This document shows, one piece after another, positions 11,005 through 23,110 of a stretch of 64,000 nt of DNA. Source of the DNA: Leuctra nigra (lineage: Eukaryota; Arthropoda; Insecta; Plecoptera; Leuctridae); assembly GCA_934045905.1 (NCBI GenBank), contig OW203769.1, positions 22,289,705 through 22,353,704 on the forward strand, written 5' to 3'. Within the stretch, counting starts at the first letter, position 1. Each line of letters starts with the position of its first letter. Position numbers and translations under genes: made by a program. Under the pieces are notes generated by a model. The model did no database searches, was not told the DNA's origin, and saw nothing but the letters and a program-made list of their open reading frames with translations.

Positions 11005-14000
11005 ATGTCCTACATCAAGAAACCGATCTTCCGGATCCCACAGAGCCGGGTAAGTTCCTCTGACTGACTTCTTCCACATATCTTCTCCTGGGACAAGTTG
11101 CTCTTAACAGGTGGTTTATTTTTTATATCTCTCTGGATCAAGCTAAAAAGGCAGGCATATTATATGAAATTGAAAACCCTTCTTGTGATGTAGATAACTA
11201 AGTTTGGATCAATTACAATCTACTTTATTATCCCTTTATGAAGCAGGTGCTTTTTTTTAAATTAAAAATTATATTTTTTGTTGAAATTGACAAGCATTTT
11301 TTTGTGCAAAATCCTTTTCAAGTATAAGGTATGTACCGGGTGGCGCAAAAAAAATCACCCTGTTTGAGAGGTCACTTTATCGAAACTATTAGATATAGGA
11401 TTCTGAAATTTGTACACGTATTAGAAAACATACCAAAATTTAATATGTGTAAGTTTCAAAAACATTACTATTGTAGGAAAAAGTTACAGCTGTTCAAACT
11501 TGGTTGTCAAAAAATTGATTATACGGAGCTCAAATAGCGCGCGTTTAGAAAACTTCCATTGGCCGGGACGCTGTTTCTTCAAAACTACGTACGATATCAG
11601 GCTGAAAATTTCAAATTATATTGATAATATGTTGAGATCGGTTGTGTAAAAATGTCAATCAATTTGAATGAATGGAAAGAAAATTATGGCATCTTGAAGT
11701 TGAGCGTTAAATCAGAATATGTAGATTATTTCTAAACTTTTATTACACACGTTATAAAAGTGAATTTTTTCCCCACTATTCTGTTTTCAAGCTCAACTTC
11801 AAGATTCCATAACTCTCGTTTCATTCATTCAAATTGATTGAAATTTTGACACAATCGATCTGAACATATATTTAATATAATTTGAAATTTTCAGCTTGAT
11901 ATCTTACGTAGTTTTCAAAAAAACAGCGTCCCGGCCATTGGAAGTTTTCTCGATGCGCGCTATTTGAGCTCGGTATAATCAATTTTTTGACAACCAAGTT
12001 TTAACAGCTGTAACTTTTTTCTTACAATAGTAATGTTTTTGAAACTTGCATATATTAAATTTTGGTATGTTTTCTAATATGTTACAAATTTCAGCCTATC
12101 TATATTAGTTTCGATATAGTGACCTCTCAATCAGGGTGATTTTTTTTGCGCCACCCGGTATTTATATTTGTGTGTTGTTTCATTAGTTTTGCTGTTTTAA
12201 TAAAATAACATTTTATGATTTTTGTGGTCTTGAAATGTTCATCATTAATTATTTATTAAATATATTTGTGGACTTTGTGCCATAGTATTCTCATGTTATC
12301 TTGTGTTTTCTAATTATATATAGATTAGGATCTGCACAAAAAAAACGTAGGTAATCATTGAACACTTGAGAAAATTCATTAAACACATACCTATAGCACA
12401 AGTCTACGAGATTAGGATGGTATTATCCATGCACAGATAACATTCATTCAAATAATATTCCTGCCTCAATGTTAATTTTTGCATTCCTACCTAATTCATT
12501 TCTATATTTTTATTTTTAATGTATTTGATCAACATGTGATATTACATTGAACTCTATTTACTTCTACATATGAGACTCTTTAACTTACTACTAGGTACTT
12601 AGGTATTATTTTAAGACCTAAGACTGAATTAATTTTTTTTACCAAACATAAAATTTATATAATAAAACTTGTCAGCAAGAAAGGGAGTTTACAAACCCTA
12701 CATTTGTTCTTTTTCATATAAAAAATGTATTTCTCAATAATGAGATGCTGCATCTTTATTGTTGAATTATTAAGCGAGCAACTTTTTTTGGCACAGGCCT
12801 CTGTTTTTTTGTATGTATTTTTCCTGTTACTGCCGGTGTACGTGGCACAGTTTTTCTTCGATCGACTTAGATTGAAACCTGATGGTAGGAAGAAAATTGC
12901 ACCAACTCAGCTAACATGAGAAGGCAGTGGACAAAACATTTGTTTGTTTCAATTATTGATTAACAAAACTCATTTCACAACAATGTAAAAGTTAATATTC
13001 TTCTTGAAATAACGAATAAGATGAACAAATACCTCACATGACGTAGCCTGAGCATGAGCCTGACGTCGCTTGTTTCTTCGAAGGTGGAGCTGCACGTGCA
13101 TCTTGATGGATGCCTTCGGGCCGAGACAATCTGGGAACTCTCCAAGTAAGCAATTGAACGTGAGATTTGTTTTGTAAGGCTTTAAAATAATTCCTCTAAC
13201 AATAGTTTAACTTTTGGGTAAATCAGCCCAATAAATGGTAAAAGTGCAACAACATTGCACATTATATTGCAAAGTTGGAATGTTGAAAGTGACACCATCT
13301 GTATGATATGTGTTAGAATGTGATGACAGTTTGTGAATGACATATTGTTCCCACAGCAAGAAGGGACTCCCGTTGCCCGGTTCCGGGTCTCTGGAGGATC
13401 TCAAGAAGTATCTCGTGATCGTAGATCCAATAGATCTTTCTCACTTCCTCAAGGCGTTTAAGTACATCATGCCGTCTATCTCGTGAGTCCAAGAGTGAGT
13501 GTATCCGTACTTCATAACTTCATCGTGCTGTCAAATCATCTTCTTATAATTCCAGTTCATTGCCATTTATATACAGAGTGGCTACACAACAGACAAATCG
13601 ATACCATTTTTGCAAACTGCAGATATAACATAAATGTTCAGGAGCCCAAGTCTTGAAAAAAGCGTTTTGAAACCGTCTGGCGTTTTCATTGATCAAAACG
13701 TAAAAAAGTTGACGACTATACCTTAGCCTTCAACTTTTTTCGTTTTGATCAATGAAAACGCCAGACGGTTTCAAAACGCTTTTTTCAAGACTTGGGCTCC
13801 AGGAGGAGGAAAAAAAACAATGTAAATTACATTGTATCTGCTTATACGAGGCTTTAGAAGGCAGTGAAATGACCGCATTTCATTGGCTTCACAGATACGA
13901 GGTTTGCAGACGGGAAGATTGATATTTTAGAAATATTTTGATGAAATAAAAGCATAAATGCAGTTACGAGGTTTTGCAAAATTGGTATCGAAATGTAATA

Positions 14001-17000
14001 CACTCTGTGTCTTTTCAGAAGTTTAAAATGCCTCTCATATAAATTTGTTATTTTTTTCAAATGTACATAATGTCGATGGGGGATATTGCCCTTGGAGAAT
14101 GGTGTAGTCCAATGCAGTGCACTTTTATATCAACGTGTTTTATTTTAAAACCTTCAAATTGCTCTCTACACTCTTTGTAGAACCCTCAATTTCTTGGTAT
14201 GTTGTTTGTAATTCAATTGAAATGTCTGATTCAGCGGAGACTTTGCTGCGATTGAGCGCATCGCATATGAGTTCTGCGAGGACAAGGCTGCGCAGGGTGT
14301 GCTGTACGTCGAGGCGCGCTACAACCCCCACATCATGCTGTCCTCGTTCGATGAGGCTCGCGGACGCTTGCACGGTACAGCTCTTACCAACATGTCTGTT
14401 GTGAAATGAATCCGATTATAAAATACATCAAATTAGAAAACATTATAGGTAATTCAATTAAACGATTGTAGATGTTAGCCGGCAGAATACGTGATTCATG
14501 TCTAGAATGTAGGGATGCGAGAATTGTGATTTTGACTTTTTCGAATACAAGTTTATCTAATTATTCGGGGGGTTACCTTGGCCGCCCCCCGACCCAACTA
14601 TGGAACCGGGCGAAGGATTATTATTATTATTGAAAACCTAATTCAGAGGTATATCAAATAAAGAGATAACAGTATGAAGTAAAAACTAAACATTTTTAAA
14701 TCATATATTTCAAAAATAAGTGCATAAAATGTACTACAGTAAAAAATGAGACACCAGGAGAAGTGGCCAGATAATTTTGAGATTTGAACTCAAAATAAGT
14801 TCGAATACATAACATTTTACAATTTGAATTTTCGAAGTAAGTGCCTAGTCGGAATTTGAATATTAAATTTTCGAATATCAAACCGAACATTTGAAGCAAA
14901 CAATTTGATGAAATGTTCAAATGTGACTTTCCCCTGTTTGTATTTACCATGTGACCATTGTGTTGTGTAGAATTGGGTGAGGTGATCAAGGCCGTGCAGC
15001 GAGGCTTCACGCGAGGAGAGGAGAAGTTCGGCATCAAAGTGCGCAGCATTCTGTGCTCGCTGTCAGGCGCCAACCTCGTGGATGACGTGCTGAAACTGTG
15101 CGAGCAGTTCCGAGGTGACGTTGTCGCCATCGACTCCGCCGCTCTCTCCAGCGACACCAACTATGGTACATCATCTCTCTATTCTAACCTATCATGATAA
15201 CTAACATAAAACATATTGTAACAAAAACTTTGTTTAATTTGCACTGCACATAGAACACACGAGTAATTTGCCATTTAAAAGTTTGCCTCGTTTATTTCTC
15301 ATGTCGTGATTTATTCTGAAATATTGATAAGATCTACATACTAGTTACCTACTACAGGAAACCTCACTTTTGTAGGATTTTTTATATTTACCTAAGGTTA
15401 AATTAAAAATTTGAGATGAAATAAATCTTAAATGTTGAACTTCCTATTACTTAATTAAATCACAAGACGTTTAAATAGATAAAATAATTTTATAATAATT
15501 TTATTTGAAGTAGGTATATGTAGTACCTAGGTACACTCAACCACTCAACAAATGATAAAAAGGTATTTGAAAGAAATGGATTAACTGAAAAAAATATGAT
15601 GGCATCATCCGATTAAGTTAATGTTTATTCATCGTCTACCTCTAGTAGGTGAGCTCTGATTTAATTGAAAATAACAAGGATTGATTGTCAAGGAACCTGA
15701 CCAGCAGCCAATAATATTGTTTTATGATTTGTTGGGTGGACTACCTACCTAATAATATATCGGCTAAAAATAATGTCATCCACTTGAAATTTTTCTGAAT
15801 TTTGAAATTGTAAATAGAGAAAAAAAATATATACATTTACGATTGTCATTTGAACACTCTAGATAATAACTAAAAGTCAAATAAGAATAAGAATAACAAT
15901 TTAAAATTAAAATATGAAAACCATTTAAAATGTAAAATACAGAATATAAAATATTGACCCTTCCAAAGCTGATCGCTCGGCCACTCCTGCTGAGATTGTA
16001 ATGTCCCGATGTGTGGCGTTGCAGTTGAAGTCCCGGTGAACGGAGCCGAACAGCGAGTGTACTTGGAAGCAAGGAAGCTGGGGATCCATCGAACAATCCA
16101 TGCGGGCGAAGCGGGCGGCGCTGACATGGTCAAGAGAGTGAGTTGCAACATACTACTTGAGTCACATTGCTCACTCTTTAGTTGCACTTTCTTATCAGTA
16201 CTCATTTCGCATTTGTCAGCAATCATCTACCAGCAGTTATACAAGAGCAGGGGGAAGAATGAACAATGATCTCTATATCTTTCTTAAAGTAGTAATGTAC
16301 CTATTTATAAACAGTATTTTAGTTGGCACAGGAGGAAGAAGAATGACTTGTCAGGTTTACCGAAATTCAAAGTGGATTTTACAACTTAAAGCTGTTGAAG
16401 CTGTGCTGACTCGAAGCTTTTGTTGTCCTATTCCCAAGAAAAGGAGCCTTTGTATATAGATTCTATTTCCTTTTTTCATATTACGGTATTATGAGTTTGT
16501 TCCCTCAAATTCAAGTCAGTGGCTTGATTAAAAATTATAATAAATTGATCTGATTCTGGACCCATGATATTGTGCCTTACTTAAAATATTATTCATTTCA
16601 TTTTCATTTGTATTGAAATCCAGAGGTAGGTACCTACTTAAGGAGGGATGCCCAAGTAGATTTTCCGGAAATATTTGTTGTTGAAATGTACAACTTTTAT
16701 TAATTTTTTTAACATTTCAACTATATTTTTATGTAAAAGTTTCATCAAATGTCTTGTAACTTGCAACTCTCGAATTATATTGAGTTTTCAATATGATGTC
16801 TTCGGAAGATTAAGAAATTTTAACACAGGAGGTATAGGAAAATTATTTAGAATTTGGCGCCTAACTTTTAAAAACGTACGGCTAGGTGTATATATAAAAA
16901 TCTTAATAAATACCTCTATGTCTAATACACATAATATTAGTTTTTGGAAAAATCTATCGGTGGAAAATAGTTTAAATCTAATATTTACTAGGAAAATTAC

Positions 17001-19610
17001 CGTGTTTTTTCGACTTACCATGTTAAAGATAGGGCTAACTCAAATTTATAAAGTGATATATCTTGGAAATTAGTTCGGCTACCCCACTTTTTCTTGCGTT
17101 TATATGGTGCACAAGGAAATTATCTATTAAATAAGCATATTAATTTAAATATCTATCGGAGACCTTTACTTCGGCATCCCCCCTTAAGAGCATAGGTCTA
17201 TTGGTGAGCATTGTTGACATTTCATTGATATTGCTGTTTAATCATGTTGTTTTAATTATACGTAAATACCTACTGAATACGTTATTTAATAATGCCATCT
17301 TTGAAATTTTCTCACCAATTATACCTAATGTCATTTTCTACTGGCCGCAGTGGGCCGCACTAGGCTCTCTATGTATGCAACGCCATGAGATGTAGCACTG
17401 ATATGGGTTTATGTATCCGGTAGGCTGTGGAGCAGCTGGACACGGAACGCGTCGGCCACGGTTACAACGTCGTCAAGGACCACAAAGTGTACTCCGACTG
17501 CCGAGAGAAACGCATCCACTTCGAAGCCTGTCCATGGTCCAGCTTCCTCACCGGCTCCGTGCCGATGAGCACTGCCAAGCATCCCATCGTGCAGTGAGTC
17601 CTTTCAAACATTACTTCCTAGGCGAAATTAAAGTGTTTAGCTCAGGAGAAGAACCTCCATTATTGAAAATTAGTTGGATTTAAATGTTAAATCTTGAATT
17701 ATGACCTTAAAAATTAATAGGTAATAAATATCTGTTGCCCGTTTCCAACACAATGTCGGGTCGGGGAGTTGAATTCCACCGTCAATCTTGGGCCTTCACT
17801 CAGTGATGTCGGGTGGCCGGTCCTGACCTACGATCACCACACTTTACAGGGATCGGAAACTGTCTGCGTATAGTGACGTCACTCCCATAAGACCAATGCT
17901 AAATGATGGCGGCCCAGTGCTTGGTCGGCCGATTTGCACTTGATGACTTCCTGCACCCGTTTACTTCCGGCCGGTGACCCGCGAAATTTAAAAAAAGTAC
18001 GATTTTGGAGTGTTTTAATTTGATTCACACAATTGCCGCCAGGTTTGAAAGAGCTTCTCAAACTTGCCGCTGCTAAAGATGATAGCGCATTGTCGAATAT
18101 TTGAATTATGTTCTGGCGGGAGATAAAGACATGTGTAACGAGATTGACATCACAGCCGCCTGTTCTATGATTGTTGTGTTCAAGGTGACCAAGCACATGG
18201 CCAGCTAGTCAGACAGTTTCCGATCCCTGTAAAGTGTGGTGATCGTAGTCCTGACACATCACACTCTTCTTCTTTTCTTCTTCTTCCTCTACGTCTTCTG
18301 GCTGATGACTCTCCACCATGTCTCTCCAACTCTCTCTGTCCTCCCACAATTAAAAATTAGAAATTGAACTGACCAATATGTTGTTTGAATAGTCAGATCC
18401 ATAGGCGTGCGCACGGGGGGGGCCGGGGGGGCCTTGGCCCCCCCTAATGGATCAGTCTCAACTAAAAAATTATAAAATGTGGTCCTCATAGTGTAAAATT
18501 TTTGTTTTAAAAGGGTTAAAACAAAAAAATCTCCCTGCGGGGCAGACTGGAGTTGCTCAAATCACTGGAATGAAGTACTAGGTTGATACAAAACAGAATA
18601 ATTTAAAGAAAATACCACGAAAACATTGCCTAGATACCTTCCAGAAACATGGTTTTCTCATGAAACGCTATGTTTTTGCCCTAAAAATTTATTTTGCTTA
18701 CAGCAAGCACTTTTTAACTTTCTACCAAAATATTATTTGGAAATTCAAAGGGCCATGATGTTCAAAACTCTTAAAAATCCATCAAGTCCACTTAAGGATC
18801 ACAATTTTTCTCCGGGGCTACGAGCTCCGAACTCACGTCTTCTGGGGGCTCTTACCCCAGCTACCCTTTGTCATAAGTAGAGATTTGGCTCCCAAACGTC
18901 TCAAAATTGATTTTGAAGTGCCAGAAAACCAAAAAACGCCCTGCGGGGCAAAGTGGGGGGCGAGCCCCCCACACCCCCCTTAACGCGTGGAAATTCTTTC
19001 CCCAGGACTTTCCCCCCTTGGCATTATTCCTGCCGGCGCCTATCTTGGCCCCCCCTAATGATTTCTCCTGCGCACGCCTATGGTCAGATCCATGGCTCAA
19101 AACTGACCCTCACTAAGATTTTTCTCTGAAATTCGGTTGAATGAAAAGAAAAATATTCTTTCGGTACCTGTCTTCTAGGAAAATCTTGATTCAATTGTCA
19201 ATTTCCTCTAAATACATGTTGAGTTAAGAATGTAATATTTAGTGCAGTGCCATTTACCTCGATGATTTATTGTAGGTAGTTGTCTTGGATTGGTCGATGA
19301 TGTGTTGTTCTTGCTAGGTTCGCGGAGGACGGAGCGAACTACTCGATCAACACAGACGACACGACGGTGACGGGAAGAGACTTGGTCGAGGAGTACAGCC
19401 TTGTGGCCTCGTGGGGTCTCTCCGAGGCACATCTCGCGCAAGCCGTAAGTCTCACTCTCACGAGCTCAGTGCTTGTTATAATCAGATCATCACTTGACCA
19501 CTGTGCTCTGATTCCAGAACATGAATGCAGCCAAATCTTGCTTCTTGCCAACTCAAGAGAAAGCCCAGTTGATTCGAGACCTGAAGAAAGCTTATGGTTT
19601 TGATGATTGA
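11005..19610 (+). CDS. Ada: adenosine deaminase (9 exons, 356 aa)
   Basis: This cytosolic or secreted purine-salvage enzyme deaminates adenosine and deoxyadenosine to inosine, using zinc. Exons: 11005-11049, 13084-13145, 13357-13482, 14235-14374, 14971-15165, 16025-16137, 17424-17593, 19318-19444, 19518-19610; all junctions are GT-AG and in phase, giving 356 codons plus TGA, close to the roughly 360 residues of classic ADA. Catalytic features are present: VELHVHLDG with zinc ligands His19 and His21, HAGE with His215 and Glu218, GHGY with His239, and NTDD with Asp297/Asp298. [10 protein letters not shown] and YVEARYNPH are also typical. No signal peptide is seen (start MSYIKKPIF), so it is the ADA1 type rather than the longer secreted ADGF type. 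Odd: the usual LAGDE after VVAID is replaced by SAALS (180-184). The first exon (15 codons) is the least certain part. Introns hold at least eight mobile elements. Confidence 0.95.
11336..12158. mobile_element. 823-bp fold-back MITE in ADA intron 1
   Basis: The whole element is nearly one palindrome: ends CCGGGTGGCGCAAAA and TTTTGCGCCACCCGG, flanked by TA on both sides. Arms of about 400 bp pair through landmarks such as AGCGTCCCGGCCA near 11570 and 11925. A TA target suggests a Tc1/mariner-type origin. A transcript through intron 1 would contain this very long hairpin. Confidence 0.85.
12767..12880 (+). mobile_element. fragment of the TTGAGCG...CTAG Helitron-like family
   Basis: It resembles the 5' part of the copy at 20292: GGCACAGGCCTCTGTTTTTT, CTGTTACTG and CAGTTTTTCTTCGATCGA. 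It is truncated at both sides and lies in ADA intron 1. Confidence 0.6.
13573..14011. mobile_element. inverted-repeat element in ADA intron 3 with an inner 160-bp hairpin
   Basis: The outer ends ACAGAGTG and CACTCTGT with inner words GATACCATTTTTGCAAA and TTTTGCAAAATTGGTATC form an imperfect inverted repeat of about 50 bp. Inside, 13641-13800 is an almost exact hairpin: GGAGCCCAAGTCTTGAAAAA pairs with TTTTTCAAGACTTGGGCTCC around a spacer of only a dozen bases. Confidence 0.72.
14572..14632 (+). mobile_element. 3' tail of a non-LTR retrotransposon
   Basis: A short GC-rich piece (ACCTTGGCCGCCCCCCGACC) is followed by GGAACCGGGCGAAGGATTAT and an (ATT)n tail. Similar tails end the fragments at 28400-28735 and 54560-54740. 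It is in ADA intron 4. Confidence 0.5.
15530..15745. mobile_element. GGTACACT MITE, copy 2 of 5
   Basis: It is in ADA intron 5 and is diverged at the ends (GGTACACTCAACCACTCAAC). It keeps the central words CTCTAGTAGGTGAGCTCTGA and AACAAGGATTGATTGTCAAG shared with copies 1 and 5. Confidence 0.75.
16638..17187. mobile_element. TTAA-flanked MITE in ADA intron 6
   Basis: It is bounded by TTAA-GGAGGGATGCC and GGCATCCCCCC-TTAA. An internal phrase AACACAGGAGGTATAGGAAAA recurs as AACACGGGAGGTATAGGAAAA (read in reverse) inside the right end of the 38228-48557 structure, so they are related. A TTAA target points to piggyBac or Kolobok superfamily; no transposase is present. Confidence 0.7.
17742..18360 (-). 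mobile_element. degraded 3' end of a non-LTR retrotransposon, split by a MITE
   Basis: Read on the minus strand, 18360-18256 encodes a reverse-transcriptase C-terminal tail of the type [19 protein letters not shown]. It continues on the far side of the MITE at 17828-18247 (ACCGGCCACCCGACATCAC). It is in ADA intron 7 and is not functional. Confidence 0.55.
17828..18247. mobile_element. 420-bp hAT-like MITE with 8-bp target duplication
   Basis: Both flanks are GTCCTGAC (17820-17827 and 18248-18255). The terminal inverted repeats are about 38 bp: TACGATCACCACACTTTACA and TGTAAAGTGTGGTGATCGTA, extending inward to CAGGGATCGGAAACTGTCT. It is inserted in a retrotransposon remnant in ADA intron 7. 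Confidence 0.82.
18400..19082. mobile_element. 683-bp hAT MITE with perfect 8-bp target duplication
   Basis: Flanks are GTCAGATC at 18392-18399 and 19083-19090. The ends are CATAGGCGTGCGCA and TGCGCACGCCTATG, each followed inward by a G/C-rich CTTGGCCCCCCCTAAT block. It is in ADA intron 7, has no transposase, and includes CCCTGCGGGGCA words. Confidence 0.87.
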
Positions 19611-19867
19611 ATTGACATTCCTCCGTACTTTAAAATGAGACCATCGGGTTTGATGTGGATGACTATTAATTAATTGTTTTGTTTTAATATTTTGTTTATG
19701 CTAGGTATGCATCATTTATTATCATCAGCCATTTAATTCTGATAATTGTTAGGATTGTTCTAAATTGATTGACTAATGACGTTTTCCACTGGCTGCACTA
19801 GTTCTGCACTCGGTTTTAAATTTGCATTGAGTTTTGTATGGTGATGTGATGTCATTTCAGTGCAACC

Positions 19868-19990
19868 CTATTCTATAACGAAAACGAAATCATTCTGGCC
19901 TGGAATCATTTCAGATTCAGATCAATGTTATCCTTATGGCCGTGAAATGATTCCAGGCCGGAATGATTTCGTTTTCGTTATAGAATAGCC
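19868..19990. repeat. 46-bp-arm hairpin in the ADA 3' UTR
   Basis: CTATTCTATAACGAAAACGA pairs with TCGTTTTCGTTATAGAATAG; the arms continue through ATTCTGGCCTGGAATCATTT around a loop of about 30 bp. It lies between the stop at 19610 and the AATAAA at 20204, so the ADA mRNA would carry it. Confidence 0.8.
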
Positions 19991-20203
19991 GGAGTTTTCC
20001 AGTGGAAAACTCCGTAAAACTTCTTATGTTTGGCTAATTGATGATTTATAAAAAATTTGATTCATAATTTAATTTGCCTACCTAGGTATAGGTTCATTAC
20101 CTAATTTGAGTTGAATTGAACAGTATTTGAATTTGAATTTTCTTGTAGAATACATTTTGTTTTTGGCAGATCATAAGTTACTGTTTTTTCTGGAATGCAT
20201 TTT

Positions 20204-20209
20204 AATAAA
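20204..20209 (+). promoter_or_regulatory. likely ADA polyadenylation signal
   Basis: This is the AATAAA in TTTAATAAATAAAAATTG, about 590 bp after the ADA stop codon and the first canonical hexamer on this strand close to the gene end. Confidence 0.6.
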
Positions 20210-20291
20210 TAAAAATTGAATGAAGACTTGAGTTACAGCCGTTATTGGTAGTAAATGTAGTAAGTGTAGGTATTTGTAATACACCTAATAA

Positions 20292-21616
20292 TTGAGCGAG
20301 CGAAGCGAGCGTCTCCATTTGGCTCTTTTGGCACGGACCTCTGTTTTTTTTTTTGTTTTTTTTTTTTTTTTTCTGTTACTGACGATATACAGGTCAGAGT
20401 TTTTCTTCGATCGAGCTGAAATTTTGCACACATGTACGTAACATTTCTGATTGTTGCAGACCCTAATTTTTTTGAAATCCATTGATTGGTTCAAATTTAA
20501 AAAAAATTAACTTTCGATTGGTTGTTTTGATCAAATTGAAATTTTGACAAGTCATTACCCCCAACATTGTACCCAATCAAACAAAGTTTCAGCCAAATCC
20601 TCCCATTGGTTAAAATTTAAAACCATCTTTCCTGTGTTTTTAGAAATTTAAACTATAACCGATTGAACGATCAACTTATAACTTCGCATGATGGTTGGGT
20701 CCAACATTATCTGCATTTTTGACAATTTTCATACTAATCTGTGTTTAAATCCAAACGTTATTGACATTTTACGGACTATTAGCGTGTTGGCTGTCAAATT
20801 CACGGCGACTTCGACTCTTCAGTTCAAGGCAAGGTAGTTAGAGCAGAAACTTTCAAACGCAAATGAAACTGATAATGACCGTTCAACAGTCGATCTGATA
20901 TTGTGTAGACACACTTATATCATATGAGTGGTCTCAGGTATATTTTTTGAAGGAGATCCTGTGATTTTTGAAAATTAACACGGAACAGTTCAATCATAAA
21001 GGTTCAATTGATCAACTTAAAGCTTTGCATGGTTATTTGGACCAATATTTTAGGAATGTTTTGAGATTTCTATACAAATCTGTGGCGAAATTTTAGAATT
21101 ATTGGCTTTTAATGACATTTTCGATAGACAGAATTTCGGTTCGAGGTGTTGCGCGTATCCGTGCTCGCTCATCAACGCGTTACTCAGATTCATTGGTTAA
21201 AATTTAAATAAATATCTCCTGATAGGCTGAAAAATGAAAACGGTCTTCGATAATTCTGATCAAACTCATATTTTGCATGATCATTAAGACCAATATTGTC
21301 TCTTATTTTACAAAATTTCATCCCAATCAGTTAAGAACGTATGAAGTTATTTACATTTTTAATATCTGTCAGTAATGAAGTATCGAAATGAATGTTTTCC
21401 AGTGCCAATTGAAAATTGATTCTGATTTGCTTTATGAACCAGGTGCTTAGATGCTATTTTAAAGTTTCGATGAAAAGCATACACTTTTAAGTTGATATCA
21501 TAATCAATTCCATATGGATGTATATGTTTTCTGTGCGTTGTGTACGCATTTCCGGTTCGAGAATTTGCACGTACCCGTGCTCGCTCATCAACGCGTTACA
21601 CTGAGCGTTTTCCTAG
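20292..21616 (+). mobile_element. Helitron-like non-autonomous element, copy 1
   Basis: It begins TTGAGCGAGCGAAGCGAGCG and ends with hairpin AACGC...GCGTT followed by TTCCTAG, between A and T. A T-rich tract follows the GGCACGGACCTCTG word. There is an internal repeat of the 3' end near 21140-21195, so this copy is longer than the others (about 1.3 kb) and may be chimeric. No Rep/helicase ORF is present. Confidence 0.72.
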
Positions 21617-22002
21617 TAATACAAATCTTTCTCCCAGTTCCAAGAATTGGGTCATCCTCACTCAGATACTTTATGGAATCGGCTATTAATAGACCAATTC
21701 AGAAATTATCTGGATGGATCTGGATTCTAATGAATTTCACATGCAGTATGATTTTCCAGATGTGTATTCTTGTTGCAACACATTAGGTTTGTTCGTTTGA
21801 CAAATCCAGTGCCAATTCGAGCAAGAGCAGGTTCAGAGCAGAGCATAATTGGATGACTCATTATTAGGCCCGAGCAACTTCGAGCAGCTGCTCTTTTTGG
21901 TAGCAAGTGAACGGCCATTTCTTGTTTTTAGCGCCATTTGTAAATACATGATTACGGACATATTAATTACGTAAATTCTGACAGAATATCTAAGATATAA
22001 TT

Positions 22003-22111
22003 GCATGGCAGTGGTGACGGTTTTTTCCAATGAACAATCAACAATCATCGGAACAAACCGTCACCACTGCCATGCAATCACCCGATGGTTCCGAAAACGT
22101 CCACGACATCA
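22003..22111. mobile_element. small hairpin element with 11-bp target duplication, copy A
   Basis: It is flanked by AAGATATAATT at 21992-22002 and 22112-22122. The body is a hairpin made of GCATGGCAGTGGTGACGGTT and AACCGTCACCACTGCCATGC, followed by a 3' tail containing GATGGTTCCGAAAACGTCCA. A second copy with a longer hairpin is at 46295-46556. Confidence 0.78.
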
Positions 22112-22123
22112 AAGATATAATTA

Positions 22124-22813
22124 CCGTATTAACTCGTGTATAAGACGCACTCGTGTATAAGACGCACCCTTGTTTTGAGAAGTCTATTTTAAGAAAACAC
22201 TTAGCATGCATGTATAAGACGCAGTAAAATGATGAAAAACATTGTGTGTTTGTATACATGATATCCATCTAAATGTTGGTTTTCCAGCTAACTGAGCTAT
22301 TTGAATGAAAATCACTGCCAACTTGTTGTAAACAAACAGTAATTTCCATCTTCTGATAAAGGGGGGAGGGGAGTCTCTTCCCAGCAGCTGTTGCTTGCTC
22401 TAAGAGGCTTGCACCTGCCTTTCCTCTGCATTCCAAAACAAACCCAACTCCTCTCCTACCCTTCCATTAAGATCGCCATTCAACAGTGTTTAGACTATTT
22501 TATGTCTGTCAGAGCAATGTTTTTCAGACGAAAACATATATTTTGTCTCCTGATCTAAATGCAAGGGAAAACATTTTGTTGCACAAATTTAATATGTTAA
22601 TAGTGTTGTGTCTAGACACAGTATGAGTAGTCCAGACAGAGTGAGAGGGAAAGGCAGAGATAGACAACATGTGGCAGTCTACCACAGCTCTGTTTACAAA
22701 CATCCACCTTGGATTTACTGGGAAAAAAGCTTGGTATGCATGTATAAGACGCAGGGCTGTTTTCAGAATCAAAATATTGACATATAATTGCGTCTTATAC
22801 ACGAGTTAATACG
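22124..22813. mobile_element. TA-flanked MITE (CCGTATTAACTCG ends), copy A
   Basis: The ends are CCGTATTAACTCGTGTATAA and, inverted, TTATACACGAGTTAATACG. GTATAAGACGC repeats are also inside each end. It is about 690 bp and its second copy at 43658-44346 is in the opposite orientation. The TA target suggests Tc1/mariner/pogo. A shared internal ORF of about 60 codons has no recognised domain. Confidence 0.82.
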
Positions 22814-23110
22814 ATTAACAATATTATACCAACGATTATACTAGTACTAAAAACACGTGCCCACATTACTTTCTTTGTAATAATATTTTGTAATTCAAAT
22901 CAAAATCTTCGTACTTCCCTGGCGTGCAGAACTCACTCCGGCCAAAAAGTCCGAGTAGAAATATCTGCTCGATCGTGCTCGTTTGCTCTGAACCGACCCT
23001 TCTCGATGGCAGCCGAACGGCTTGAGATGAGCTGCTCGAAAACAAACGAACGGCCATCCCGTGATCAGTGCTACCCCGAGCAGGTTTGAGCAGGCAAAGG
23101 AAAATACGTA

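Larger units (their letters stand above)
21785..23110. mobile_element. GAGCA-rich MITE, copy 2, interrupted by two insertions
   Basis: Aligning by eye with the complete copy at 9603-10160 shows the same end words (AGGTTTGTTCGTTTG) and the same interior (CATTTCTTGTTTTTAGCGCC). Insertions at 22003-22111 and 22124-22813 fall where the complete copy reads ATATATAATTATTAACAATA. The right end is degraded, so that boundary is approximate. Confidence 0.75.

Noticed and set aside
22524..22802. Similar ORFs in two places (also 43670-44071) that could be a small gene family
   Set aside because: Both lie inside copies of the same TA-flanked MITE, have no recognised domain, and differ in length by frameshift.
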